From Avena insularis (lineage: Eukaryota > Streptophyta > Magnoliopsida > Poales > Poaceae), in the NCBI GenBank assembly GCA_023614405.1, contig CM042694.1, positions 479,915,392 through 479,979,391 on the forward strand: a stretch of 64,000 nt of DNA. Direction: 5' to 3'. The translations under genes were made by a program, and so were the position numbers. The notes beneath the pieces are model-generated. The model did no database searches and had not been told where the DNA came from. It saw only the letters and a list, made by a program, of their open reading frames with translations. Shown here one piece after another: positions 22,268 through 32,800 of this stretch. Positions within the stretch are counted from its first letter, which is position 1. The number at the start of each line of letters is the position of its first letter.

Positions 22268-24263
22268 ATCAATGAAAAAACATAATATGTCATGAGAAAA
22301 GTTGCCATGATATACATATGAATCTACACAAATAGGAAGTATATGTATTATTACAACAGAAGTATCGACTTATGTAAATGGGAAGTATAGTGTTCGCTAC
22401 CTAGAAAATGAAATCAAACCAGGAAAGTATAGAAATTTGAAAAAGGGAAGTATAGAAATTGCACAAAGGAAAATATAGAAGTTGCAAAAGAAAAAGTATA
22501 GTGTTCGCGACCTAAAAAATAAAACTATCAAAAAAGGAAATATAGAAACTGAATACAGATAAGTATAGAAATTGAAGAAAGGGAAGTATAGAAATTTCAA
22601 AAAGAAAAGTATAATGTTTATAATTTGAGAAAACTTTCGAAATGCAGAAGTTGTGCCTACTTCATAGTTATCCAAAGAGATATTATTTGCATCATTCTAA
22701 TAAGCGGTTCAAAAATGATATCCATACCTAGGAGATGAAACCGTGGATAGTATTTTTTTAAATTACTCTTAAACCTTTTTGAATTTGAGAAAACATTCTG
22801 AATGAAAAAGTTGTGCCTACTCCATAGATATCATTTGCATCATTCCGACAAATGGTTCAAAAATAATCGATAAATTACCGTCAGTCGTTTTTGAAAATTC
22901 CGAATCTTAGTATATTCAAAATTAATTTCAAACTATGCAGAATTTGAAAAAACTTTCAACATGAAAAAGGTGTGAATTTTCATTATCTTTTCAACGCATC
23001 ATCATTTTCTCCTTTCTGATTAGTGGTTCAAAAAATCGATTACAATGACGTTTTATGCTTGTTTGTGTCAATTTCCGATTTTTGAAATTAGAATGGTTTG
23101 GAATCTGAAAGAAAAAGTTGTAGATTTTCAGTAGCTTTCCAACTGTATATCGTTTACACTATTCTGATAAGTGGTTTAGATATAATAAAAAAAATCATTA
23201 CATAGGTAAAATAGAGAAGTATCGTGTTTGCAAAAAACAAATATGAAAATTGCATATGAAGGAGTATATAAATTGAATAGAGGGAAGTATGAATCATGTA
23301 TAGAATATTATTCTATCATTGATGATAGAATAGCGCAGGTATATACACACGCACACACAAATTAGGCAGAACATGATAAGACTAACTATTTAAGAACTAA
23401 CTCTTCCTTCTAAAAAATCTATAGCCAAGTGGTAAGGTATTTACTTTTTTGGTACCAGAAGAACATGATCTAACACAAATAATGAAATAAGTCATGTGGA
23501 ATATGCTTTTGTACATAGCAATATCTAAGCAGAACAACATGTAAACGGAAAATTGTTGATGGCTAAACAAGACATAAATAATAAAAACAACTTAGAAACC
23601 TTAGTTCATCAGCGGGACCCATGATCAAAGAAATAATTATACCTTCAGGTCGCTGTTGGTACTCCCGTAAGGGGGTCAATCACAGTAGTGACACCCGAGG
23701 ATCGACACGCCATGCGGCAATGCATCGACGACTTCTCACCTGTCGTGCCACATCCACCTCGATGACCTCGCCTACCGGGCCACTTCCTCCTCGGTGGGTC
23801 CAGTGAGGAGGATGTGTAGAAAGCATATCCTGCTGCGGCGAGCGGCCTCGAGCCAAAAACCGAACCCCAAAAAAAGGATACCCAAAAATCGGTTAATTCA
23901 GTCAGTAGTTCTCGGTAACCGAATAGCCCAAGACCGAACTTTATGAGAGAGGGGCATAGTCCCAAGGCCCTAATTGCCCATCACTATAAATTCATCTTTC
24001 CCAATCGAGCCAAATTTTGATATTATTGAATGTTTAACAATTGGTATGAACATATGAATTGTATTCTTTCCAAATTATAACTAAAAATCCATGAAATATT
24101 TACCAGACATTGCCCAAGTTTTGTAGTGACAATAGTATAACATAATTGGGTCATGGCCAAAACTAAACCCGAAATTTCGTGTTGTAAAACTGGTAAATAA
24201 GTTCCAGTCTTCATTTCTGAAAGACCGTACCCAAAATATACCGAAATACAAAGACCAAGTTTT
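22268..24263. other. AT-rich intergenic DNA with degenerate repeats, no gene
   Basis: No coding frame I can support. 22330-22620 and 23205-23300 carry many diverged copies of a ggaagtatagaaattg motif. 22640-23190 holds about four diverged units of roughly 150 bp sharing aaaaagttgtg, tttgcatcatt and ggttcaaaaa. 23640-23830 is GC-richer and unassigned. 23850-23960 has repeated ggtta/gaaccg words. Confidence 0.6.
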
Positions 24264-24268
24264 AATTA

Positions 24269-24429
24269 TGTAAGATAGGGGAAACCACCTATAGTGGTGC
24301 CTTATGTTGCTCATCATATAGGAGGATTACAAGAGGAGTCCTAGTCTCATACAACACGGACACATACAAAAGGAATACACAATATGACCATGTACCCATA
24401 CAAACACGATACAGTCACATATTCTAACA
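24269..24429 (-). repeat. 3' LTR of element H
   Basis: 161 bp, from TGTAAGATAGGGG to ATATTCTAACA on the plus strand. It differs from the other LTR at roughly 15 positions by eye. Confidence 0.9.
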
Positions 24430-24436
24430 CCCTCCC

Positions 24437-27400
24437 TCAGTCGAAAATGGGCGTCTGACGAATATTAAGACTGGCCCGTAAATCTAAGAAGAGTGGCGAC
24501 GGTAACCCTTTGGTGAAGTTGTCCGCGAACTGAGATGAACTAGGAACATGCAGAACCCTGACCTCGCCAATTGTCATGCGATCTCTGATGAAGTGTAGAT
24601 CAATCTCCAGATGTTTGGTGCGCTGATGATGCACTAGATTCTGTGTCATGTAAACTGAACTCGCATTGTCACAAAAGACGACGGAAGCATCAGGCACCGG
24701 TCGATGAAGCTCCTGAAGTAGTTGTCGTAGCCAACACAGTTGGGCCACCACATTTGCTACTGCCCGATACTCAGCCTCCGCACTCGAGCGTGAAATAGTG
24801 TGTTGTCGCTTGGCCGACCAAGACACCAGATATGCACCAAGGAACACACAAAAGCCAGAAGTAAACTGTCGAGTGTCTGGACAACCTACCCAGTCAGCGT
24901 CAGAGTAGGCTATCATTTTGTTCGAGGTACGTCGATACAAAGTGAGACCACAGTCGATGGTGTCGCGGATGTAACATAGAACACGCTCCACAAGGAGCAA
25001 GTGATTAGCCCGTGGATCATGCATATGAAGACATATCTACTATGTTGCATAGTAGATATCAGGCCAAGTAAAAGTGAGGTACTGGAGACCTCCAGTAATA
25101 CTGCGATACTCTATAGAATCAGCCACGGGATAACTAGACTGAGCTTCAAGTTTAGAAGTTGTATCAACTTGTGTGGAGATAGAGTTGCACTGTAACATAC
25201 TAGTGCGGTCAAGGAGCTCCATAGGATACTTCTCCTGTGAGAGAAAGAGACAGTCCTTGCTGCGCTTGACGGAGATGCCCAGAAAGTAATGTAAATCACC
25301 CATGTCTGTCATGGTGAACTCAGAATGGAGTGAAGCAATCAAACTGTGCAGCAGTGTCGAGGAAGACGTAGTCAAAATTATATCAACCACATAGAGCATG
25401 AGATAAGCCATATCGGAGCCACGTCGTTAGACGAACAATGAGCTGTCAGTCTTGGTACTTAGAAACCCAAGAGATGCAATATAGGAGGCAAACTACTGAA
25501 ACCATGCCTGTGGAGCCTGCTTCCACCCGTACAAGGATTTGTTCAGGTGACACACCTTCTCATGAGAATTGGGATAAACGAAACCTGAGGGTTGTCGAGC
25601 ATAAACCATCTCATCAAGTTTGCCGTTGAGGAAAGCATTCTTGACATCCAGCTGATGAATAGGCCAAGAAAGAGCAAGTGACAGAACTGTCCGTATCGTA
25701 GCGGGGTTAACAACTAGACTTGAAGTTTCATCAAAATCAATACCTTCATGTTGTGTGAATCCTCGCAATATCCACCGTGCCTTGTACCGATCAAGATAAC
25801 CATCAGACTTTAACTTGTGATGAATGATCCACTTGCTTGTGACAATATTTACATTGCGAGGTGGATCAACTAGGTCCCAAGTGTTGTTGGAGAGAAGAGA
25901 ACCATACTCATCAACTATCGCTGCATGCCAATTAGGGTCCTTGAGCACTTCACGGTACGTCTTCGGGAGAGGATATAACCCCTCAACATGAAGATCGAAG
26001 ATGGTCTTCGGCTGCGCCATGCTTGTCTTTGCACGAGTAAGCATGCGGTGTGATGGTGGCAGACGCGGAGGGCGCGGTCGACGGGCCGGAGGCGGTGGCG
26101 GAGTGGGTGCAGCAGCCGCACGTGACGAGGAATCGTCCTTAGAAGACGTGACAGGTGACGAGGCGGGCGATGAGGGGGCCGCGGCGGGAGAGGCGGCCGA
26201 ACTCGTGGCAGAGCGGACGTGCACGGCAAGAGAGGCAGCCGTAGCAGGCTGCCGAGCGCCCGTGGCAGGCTACCGCACGCCGTGGCAAAGCCCGCTGCAG
26301 AGCTTCCCGTGGCTGGCACGGTGAACAGCGTCGACGACATCGGTTGCTCAACCTACAGAAAATCATAAGTGTGCAGGGAAGGAGTAGGAGACGTGGCGAA
26401 CGCGGTGGTGGCATAGGGAAAGACAGACTCGTCGAATACAACATGGCGAGATATGATGATCGTTTGGGTGGAACGATCAAGACAGCGATAGCCGTGATGT
26501 TGGGATGGATACCCTAAAAACACGCAGGGCACAGAGCGAGGCACAATCTTGTGCGGTGCAATGGCAGTGGTGTTGGGGTAGCAAAGACATCCGAAGACCC
26601 TAAGACTAGCATACGCAGGGTCGGCGCCATGAAGAGCTCTAAAAGGCACACGATCCGAGATTGCCTTGGAAGGCAGTCGATTATGCAATAATACGGTTGT
26701 ATGAAGAGCCTTGGCCAAAAAGCATGGCGGCATACTTGCTTGAATTAGAAGTATGCGAGTAATGTCATTGAGGGTGCGGCTAATCCTCTCGGCTTTACCG
26801 TTTTGTTGCGAGGTATATGGACATGAAAAGCGGAGTGCTATTCCCTGACGTTAGGCAAAAGAGTGGAGGAGGGAATTATCGAACTCATGATCATTATCAC
26901 ACTGAATAGCTTGCAAGTTTGCACGGAACTGAGTACGGGCTAAGGCGTGAAGGGACGATAAGTGCGAGAAAACTTCTGACTTAGCACGTAGAGGATAAAC
27001 CCAGGCATACTGAGTGAAATCATCGCAGCAAACAAGATAATACTTAAAGCCAGAAATACTCTCAACCGGTGATATCCACAAATAACAGTGAATAATTTGA
27101 AACGGAGAATGTGTTACACGATTGGTAGAAGAAAAAGAAAGACGAACATGACGACCTAATTGACAAGCATGACACAAACTAGATTTATTCTTATCTCTAA
27201 GAATAACCGAAGAGCAAGCTAAAGACTCCATGACGGGTCGTCCAGGGTGTCCAAGCCGCTGGTGCCATAGAGCGGGATCGATGACGAGGAAGGCATGTGG
27301 GTGACTGGTGGAGGAGGTGCGGACATGATAGAGAGCTCCGAGGCTATTGCTTCTGAGAATCTCGTTCCTGGTTTGAAGATCCTTCATAGATAAACCAGGA

Positions 27401-27672
27401 GGGTCAAATTCAACAGAAACACGATTATCAATGGTGAACTGACAAACAGACAAAAGATTTTTAACTGTGTTAGAAGCAATTAAAACATTACAAAGATGAA
27501 GGGGACGCTCGGAGGTGGACATAGGAAAATGTGCATGTTCGGTAGCGGTGATCGGAAGAGTGGAGCCGTTACCGACAACAACAGCACAAGGAGAAGAGGT
27601 AGGGGAGACACAGAGGTGAGCATACCGGGGTTGGCCGCGAAGTGGGAGGTGGCGCCGGTATCCATTACCCAT
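24437..27672 (-). pseudogene. pol of element H (PR end, INT, RT, RNase H)
   Basis: Fragments in minus-strand order: GAG-pre-integrase WHQRLGHPGRP and CHACQLGRH; integrase with HCYLW where the family has H-x-D-x-W (first catalytic Asp replaced by Tyr, near 27086), then QCDNDHEF; VFGCLCYP and CVFLGYPSQHHGY; RT with VKNAFLNGKLDEMVY and YGWKQAPQAW; then LYVVDII instead of YVDD (near 25386); RNase H with [24 protein letters not shown] and IDLHFIRD. Stops and frameshifts near 26820, 26340, 25490 and 25030 break the frame. Both integrase and RT have lost catalytic aspartates. Confidence 0.85.
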
Positions 27673-28863
27673 TCAGTGGGTGCTTGTAAGCCCATCGTCA
27701 AGAACTGGTGCATGAGCGCAGACTGATCCCACGAGGCGGTGGACGGAGCCGGTGATGACGGTGCCGGTGACGAAGGAGCGGTGCTGTAGCCGTAAGCAGG
27801 GGGCGGGGGCACGTAGCCATAGTCGTATCCATAGGAGGGGTGCGGCATGCTATAGACCCCCTGCGCGTAGAAGGCCTGTGGCGAGGACACAGGACATGGC
27901 ACGTAGATGTGTGCCCGACCGTAGGGCCACATCTGGATCACGTCGTTCCATGGGAGTTGCCGCGTGGGCCAGGTTGGCGAAGCGATGACCGATGGTACAG
28001 CAGGGGCCTCGTGCTGGACGATAGCGCCCTCCTTGGCGGCCTCAGCCGCAACCTTCTTCTTCTTGCGGCGGTTGCCGTTGCCTTTCCCAGGGTTGGCGCC
28101 GTCAACGACGAGAGTCGTGTCGGAGTTGCGGGCTCGGTGATTTTTGTGCTTCATATCTTGGAGCGCGAGGAGAGAACGACACTTCTCGAAGGTGATCTCG
28201 GGCATGAGGGAGATCAGGTCGGCGGCGTGCTCGTACTGCTCGGAGAGGCCGTTGAGGCAGTGGATCACCAGCTTGGCATCTTCTTCCGATGCTCCGAGAT
28301 CTGCTAGACCATCAGTGAGGGCCTTGATCTTCTTCAGGTATTCGGTCATGGAAAGTTCGCCCATCTTGATCTCGCCGAGCTCGGTGGAGAGGTGGAGTTG
28401 GCGATTGATCTTGTGGTTGTTGAAGAGGCCGTTGATGCTTGCCCACAGATCGACGGCAAGAGGATCTTCACCTGGCGTCATGACGGCATCGAGGAGGCCG
28501 AGGGAGACGGATCCGTAGAGCCACGAGACCACCGTGGCATCCAACAAGGACCACTCCAGAGTTGGATTGATCGGAGCGGGCGGGTCTACATGGTCGAGCA
28601 GCGCGTACTTGCGGAGGGCAGCGGGGAAGAAGGTGCGCCATTGGCGATGAACGCCGGTGTCGAGGGCCAGCTCGACTGGTACGTGCCCCTTGATGGAGTG
28701 GATGCCGACACTTGGGCATGTAGGGAGGTGAGCGAGAAGCCCCCCGTGCTGGAGGAGGGGCGGTGGCGAGGGCCAGCTTGGCCTTGGCATTGGCAACCTT
28801 GCGAGCCTCGCGATCTATCTTCTCCTTAGCGGCCTGCACGACCCGTGTAGCGTCGTCGCCCAT
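27480..28863 (-). pseudogene. gag and protease of element H
   Basis: The start is MGDDATRVVQAAKEKI at 28863; a frameshift near 28790 moves to the frame covering 27480-28796. The UBN2-type gag core has VVSWLYGSVSLGLLDAVM, LWASINGLFNNHK and YLKKIKALTDGLADLG. A lysine-rich region (GNRRKKKKVAAE) follows, without a clear CCHC zinc knuckle. The protease is WVMDTGATSHFAANPG. Proline/tyrosine-rich sequence (YGYDYGYVPPPPAYGY) lies between them. The copy is broken but recognisable throughout. Confidence 0.8.
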
Positions 28864-28970
28864 GGCTCCAAGAGAGGCAGCGTGGCGAGAAGGGGGGAGG
28901 TGGATGGTTTGCAGATCGGCGGCGGCGGAGGAGGCGGAAGCAGGGGCGACGCGATCCGGTTAGGGTTTTA

Positions 28971-28982
28971 CGTCTGATACCA
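28971..28982 (-). other. primer binding site of element H (tRNA-iMet type)
   Basis: The minus strand reads TGGTATCAGACG immediately after the 5' LTR, matching the usual copia PBS TGGTATCAGAGC at 11 of 12 positions. Confidence 0.8.
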
Positions 28983-29351
28983 TGTAAGATAGGGGAAACC
29001 ACCAGTATGGTATCTTGTATTGCTCATTATATAAGAAGATTATCAGGGGAGTCCTAGTCTCATACAACACGGACACATATAAAAGAAATACACAATATAA
29101 CCGTATACCTATACAAACACGAGGAGGAGGATTTAATTTGATTGTAATAGATAGAAAATAAAACCAGGTTAGTCACCTTCTAGCTAACCTTGGTAGTCTT
29201 GAAGTCGTACTGTAACGTGGCTTGGATCTATGCCGCTTGGATCTGTGCCAGAGGATGTGTCCTCGCGGTGTGCACAGGAGTTCTCTCCTGATGCTTAATA
29301 TATTTTCCAATTCGCAAAAAAAAACACACGATACGGTCATATATTCTAACA
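28983..29351 (-). repeat. 5' LTR of element H, interrupted
   Basis: The halves 28983-29122 and 29326-29351 join to an LTR matching 24269-24429; 29123-29325 is an insertion. Confidence 0.85.
29123..29325 (+). mobile_element. small poly-A retroposon (LINE 3' end or SINE)
   Basis: About 203 bp inserted in the H LTR, ending in nine A residues (29316-29324) and flanked by acacga on both sides (29117-29122 and 29326-29331). There is no internal Pol III box that I can see, and the 3' tail ttaatatattttccaattcgc is like grass LINE 3' ends, so a 5'-truncated LINE is favoured over a SINE. Confidence 0.65.
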
Positions 29352-29356
29352 AATTA

Positions 29357-29640
29357 TATACTCTCGCCGTTTAAAATATATAAATATATATTTTTTAAAG
29401 AACTAAATATAAATATATCTATCTACATATTAAATAGTGTCTACGCGCAAATTTGCGACGTCTGTTTTGAAGTAGGATATATCACGTATTAGAGACGCTC
29501 TAGAGCCCTAGTATGTTTTGATGAAGTAGGATATATCACGTATTAGAGACGTTACCTAAAAAAAAAACGTATTAGAGACGCTCTCGAGCCGTAATCCAAA
29601 AAAGAAACATTGACGGGTCAGGTCAGAGACGCGTTAGCAA
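29357..29640. other. AT-rich upstream region of the ARID gene
   Basis: 284 bp between element H and the gene leader. It starts with an (AT)-rich stretch (29360-29430), then short direct repeats (listed separately). No ORF. Confidence 0.6.
29469..29580 (+). repeat. direct repeats upstream of the ARID gene
   Basis: A 29-bp unit starting gaagtaggatatatcacg and ending attagagacg occurs identically at 29469-29497 and 29523-29551; its last 13 bases recur at 29568-29580. All lie 270-390 bp before the ATG. Confidence 0.85.
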
Positions 29641-29644
29641 GACA

Positions 29645-29672
29645 GGCCCACGGGTTCAGCCTGTGCGGCCCA
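29645..29672 (+). promoter_or_regulatory. paired site II-like elements of the ARID gene
   Basis: GGCCCA occurs at 29645-29650 and 29667-29672, both within GGCCCACGGG. This is the complement of the TGGGCY site II motif that is common, often in pairs, in promoters of broadly expressed plant genes. A CT-rich leader (29690-29800) follows. No TATA box is evident. Confidence 0.45.
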
Positions 29673-29854
29673 CGGGCGCGTCGTCCTCCCTCCATCCGTC
29701 GCAAGCCGTGGAGATCCATCCTTCTCCGTTGCAGTCGCCACCTCTCCACCCCGTCCCCAGCCTCCTCCCTCTTTTCTCTCTCTGCTCCCTCCCCCTCGGT
29801 GCAAACCGCGAAAATAGCAGCCGCCCGTTCGCACTCTCCCCTCCCCGTACCGAG

Positions 29855-32800
29855 ATGAGCGACGGCGCCGATTCCGACCGCGACCTCCCGCGCGCCGAGG
29901 ACGCCAACGGCGACGAGGCGCGCCACCTCGACCCGCGGGCCGCGAAGGAGGAGGATGACCCGCCCGTGGCAGACGAGTTCCAAGACGCGCCCCCGTCCCC
30001 CGAAACGAACAGCGACGGCGAGGGCGCGGGCTCCCCGGATCGGGCGGAGCGCCCCAATGCGGGGAACGGCCGGGAGCACCTGTTGCCCGACGCCGGGGGC
30101 GGCGACGGGGAGGAGGCCGTGGGCGTGAGAGCGGAGACCAACGGCGAGGACGCCATGAGCCACGACGGTGACGAGGGGGACGGCGAGGACGATGAAGACG
30201 ACGGAGACGACGAGGAGGAGGATGATGATGAGGAGGACGAGGACGAGGACGACGACTCCACCCCTGATGCGTCGCCGAGGGCGGAGGTGAAGGCGGAGGG
30301 CGACAGCTCGATCGGGATGGCGCAGTGCACCAGCCAGCCTGTGGAGCAGGACCCTTTCCTCGACGGCCACGACTCCGGGACGGAGGACGAGCAGGCAGCC
30401 TTCATGGCCGAGCTGGAGCGCTTCCACAGGGAGCACAACCTCGAGTTCAAGCCGCCCAAGTTTTACGGCAAGGGCCTCAACTGCCTCAAGTGCGTACCTT
30501 TCTGTTCCTCCCGTTTCTCCGAGCTACTCGATTCATCTCTTCTCGTGTAAACCAACTTAATGAGGTGCCTTGCCCTATTCTGTTTCAGGTTGTGGAGGCA
30601 GGTCGCCCACCTGGGAGGCCATGAGCAGGTATGAATGATTTCCTTTTTACTGCTTTTTAGGCACACGGTCATGATATACATTGATTTTGTAAGTAGCCTG
30701 AAAACAGTGAATTTCCTCTCTAGTCCACCAATGAATGCAATAACTAGCAAGTAGCTCACGGTTGATAACAAATTTAAAGGATATTGCACTCTTATGCACA
30801 GTGTACTGCTCATCTTCCATAGCAAGTATATTGTATATTTTCGTTAAACATTGATAGTTGCTCCAATTGTGTGTTTTGATTATTCAGGTAACGATTTGTA
30901 AACTATGGCGTCAAGTTGGAGAGACTTTCAGACCACCAAAGTAAGCTTTTTTCCTGCGATACACATTAAGGGAGTTTGCAGAGAAAGATGTAAACTCTGT
31001 GTCAGCTGATTATTGTCATTGTATTTTTTTGCAGGACCTGCACTACAGTATCCTGGTCATTTCGAATTTTCTACGAGAAGGTGATACATCTCCTGAACGA
31101 TTTGTTTCATTCTGTACTTGTTATAGGAAGGTTTCACAAGCACATCCTCACTATGGTAGCCGGGAAGCAGTTTTTCTGTGAACTATATTATAGGCATACT
31201 GAGCTTTACTGCAAATTTAGTCGCAGAACGAAAAGCTATGCAATTACAACCTACTACGATGGTTATTACAAATTGAAATATGGAGCTGAATGAAACCACT
31301 GCAATAGTTAGTGTTTTTAATGGTGAACCAAACAATATAACTAGAGTATTTTTTTTTCATTTGGCAGAAACTGTTGCACATGATTTCCATATTTGAGAGA
31401 TGCTATCTATTTAAGACTTTAGATCCTTATAAGTTTCCTTATTTCGTTTGATGCTATCTCATCAGGTTTCGGATGGAATAAACGACAGAAAAATACTGTT
31501 ATATGCTTATGTATTTCCATTTTATGTTTATGTGTTTTTTTCTTTGTTAACTGTTTTCCTTGTCAACCCAGGCGCTCCTTGAGTATGAAAAACACAAAGT
31601 TCGAACTGGCCAGCTTAAAATATCATTACCTGCTGTACTACAGCCTGGTGGTACAAACCGAGAGGTAATTGTTTTAGTTGAAGGGTTTAACTAATCCGAA
31701 TTTTCATAGTCCACTAGTTTTGTAAACATATGCACTATTTCATGGGATGAAATATCTCTCTCTAAACATATGAAGAACACAAATTCCTACATCAGTGTAA
31801 TTGATAATCAATGACAGGTTAAGATTATATAAAAAGAACACTATTAGCCACTGAATGCTTGTGCTCTCTTTCCCCCATGCGGAACAACATTATCGTCGGG
31901 TTCAACTATTCCTAGGAATAATGGAACATGTTAAGTTCAGTGCATACAAAATACAAAAGCAATTAAGGAAGTTCTGAGGGCTTGCACGGAGGCACCTAAC
32001 GGTAAACCACCGTACAGAGGCAATTGATATCAGTTCCGACATAGGATCAAAAGCACACGAGCACAAAACAACTGTAAAGGACACAACCAGACTCGCAAAG
32101 GGGTCGCAAATTCAGTATCAACCAATGAAGGGCTGCAGATTCATCAGCTTCATCGACATCTTCAAGAGGGCCCACTAAACATTGTAAATAAGTAGGATGA
32201 TGTGTCACTCCAAGAGTGAGACTAACACATTGAAACAAACTCAGCAGCCACATATTCAAAGAGCATATGGTGTTTGTTCTGAGGGTGAGCAAAAATGGCA
32301 AATTTCATCTCCTTCCGATATACCTTTTTCATATTGACCTTAGTGGCAATGGCATTATGCTAAGTAAGCATCAACTAAGTCCTGATTTTTAAAGGCCTTA
32401 TAGATCTTCTAAGGATGTTTTGCTTAGAGGATCTATAAGGCCCAGAGCTGGATAAGTGGGCGATGACGTACATTAATTTCATAGTCCAGATAAACACAAT
32501 TATAGGTTAAGCTGGGAACTATTTGCTATGGTTGCCTTTAATATATCTGACATTGCCGAAAGTGTTTGCTATCACCTGCTAACATTAGTAAGCACGATAA
32601 TTTTGTTTCCTGTTTTGCAGATAGGCGTGAATCCATCATCTTCTGCAAGAATTAGAAGGGATGCTGCAGCACGTGCTATGCAAGGTTGGCATGCACACCG
32701 TCTCCTCGCCAACGACATGTACGGAGAGCACATTCTAAAGGTAAAAGATATCTTGCCTTTTATTTGCATGCACCATTAATTTTCCTACTATTTTGGCCTT

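Larger units (their letters stand above)
24269..29351 (-). mobile_element. Retrofit/Ale-like Ty1-copia element H, complete, inactive
   Basis: Bounded by short LTRs (24269-24429, 161 bp; 28983-29351, interrupted by a 203-bp insertion) and a 5-bp TSD aatta (24264-24268, 29352-29356). The minus strand shows a PBS TGGTATCAGACG abutting the 5' LTR, gag, protease, integrase, RT, RNase H and a PPT (TGAGGGAGGG, 24430-24439). Short LTRs and the FAANPGML protease region fit the Retrofit/Ale lineage (inferred). Frameshifts plus active-site changes in integrase and RT make it inactive. It lies about 280 bp upstream of the ARID gene leader. Confidence 0.9.

Noticed and set aside
23422..23437. tRNA-like word tagccaagtggtaagg, resembling the 5' part of tRNA-Gln/Ser with an A box
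   Set aside because: No B box, no acceptor stem and no anticodon arm can be folded around it; at most a decayed tRNA or SINE fragment.
27496..28829. Several plus-strand open frames over gag of element H
   Set aside because: They are antisense shadows of the GC-rich gag; no family match.
29618..30436. Long open frame on the minus strand opposite ARID exon 1 (272 codons)
   Set aside because: GC-rich exon sequence leaves the antisense frame open by chance; the product is low-complexity Leu/Val/Arg and the plus strand has a clear conserved gene.
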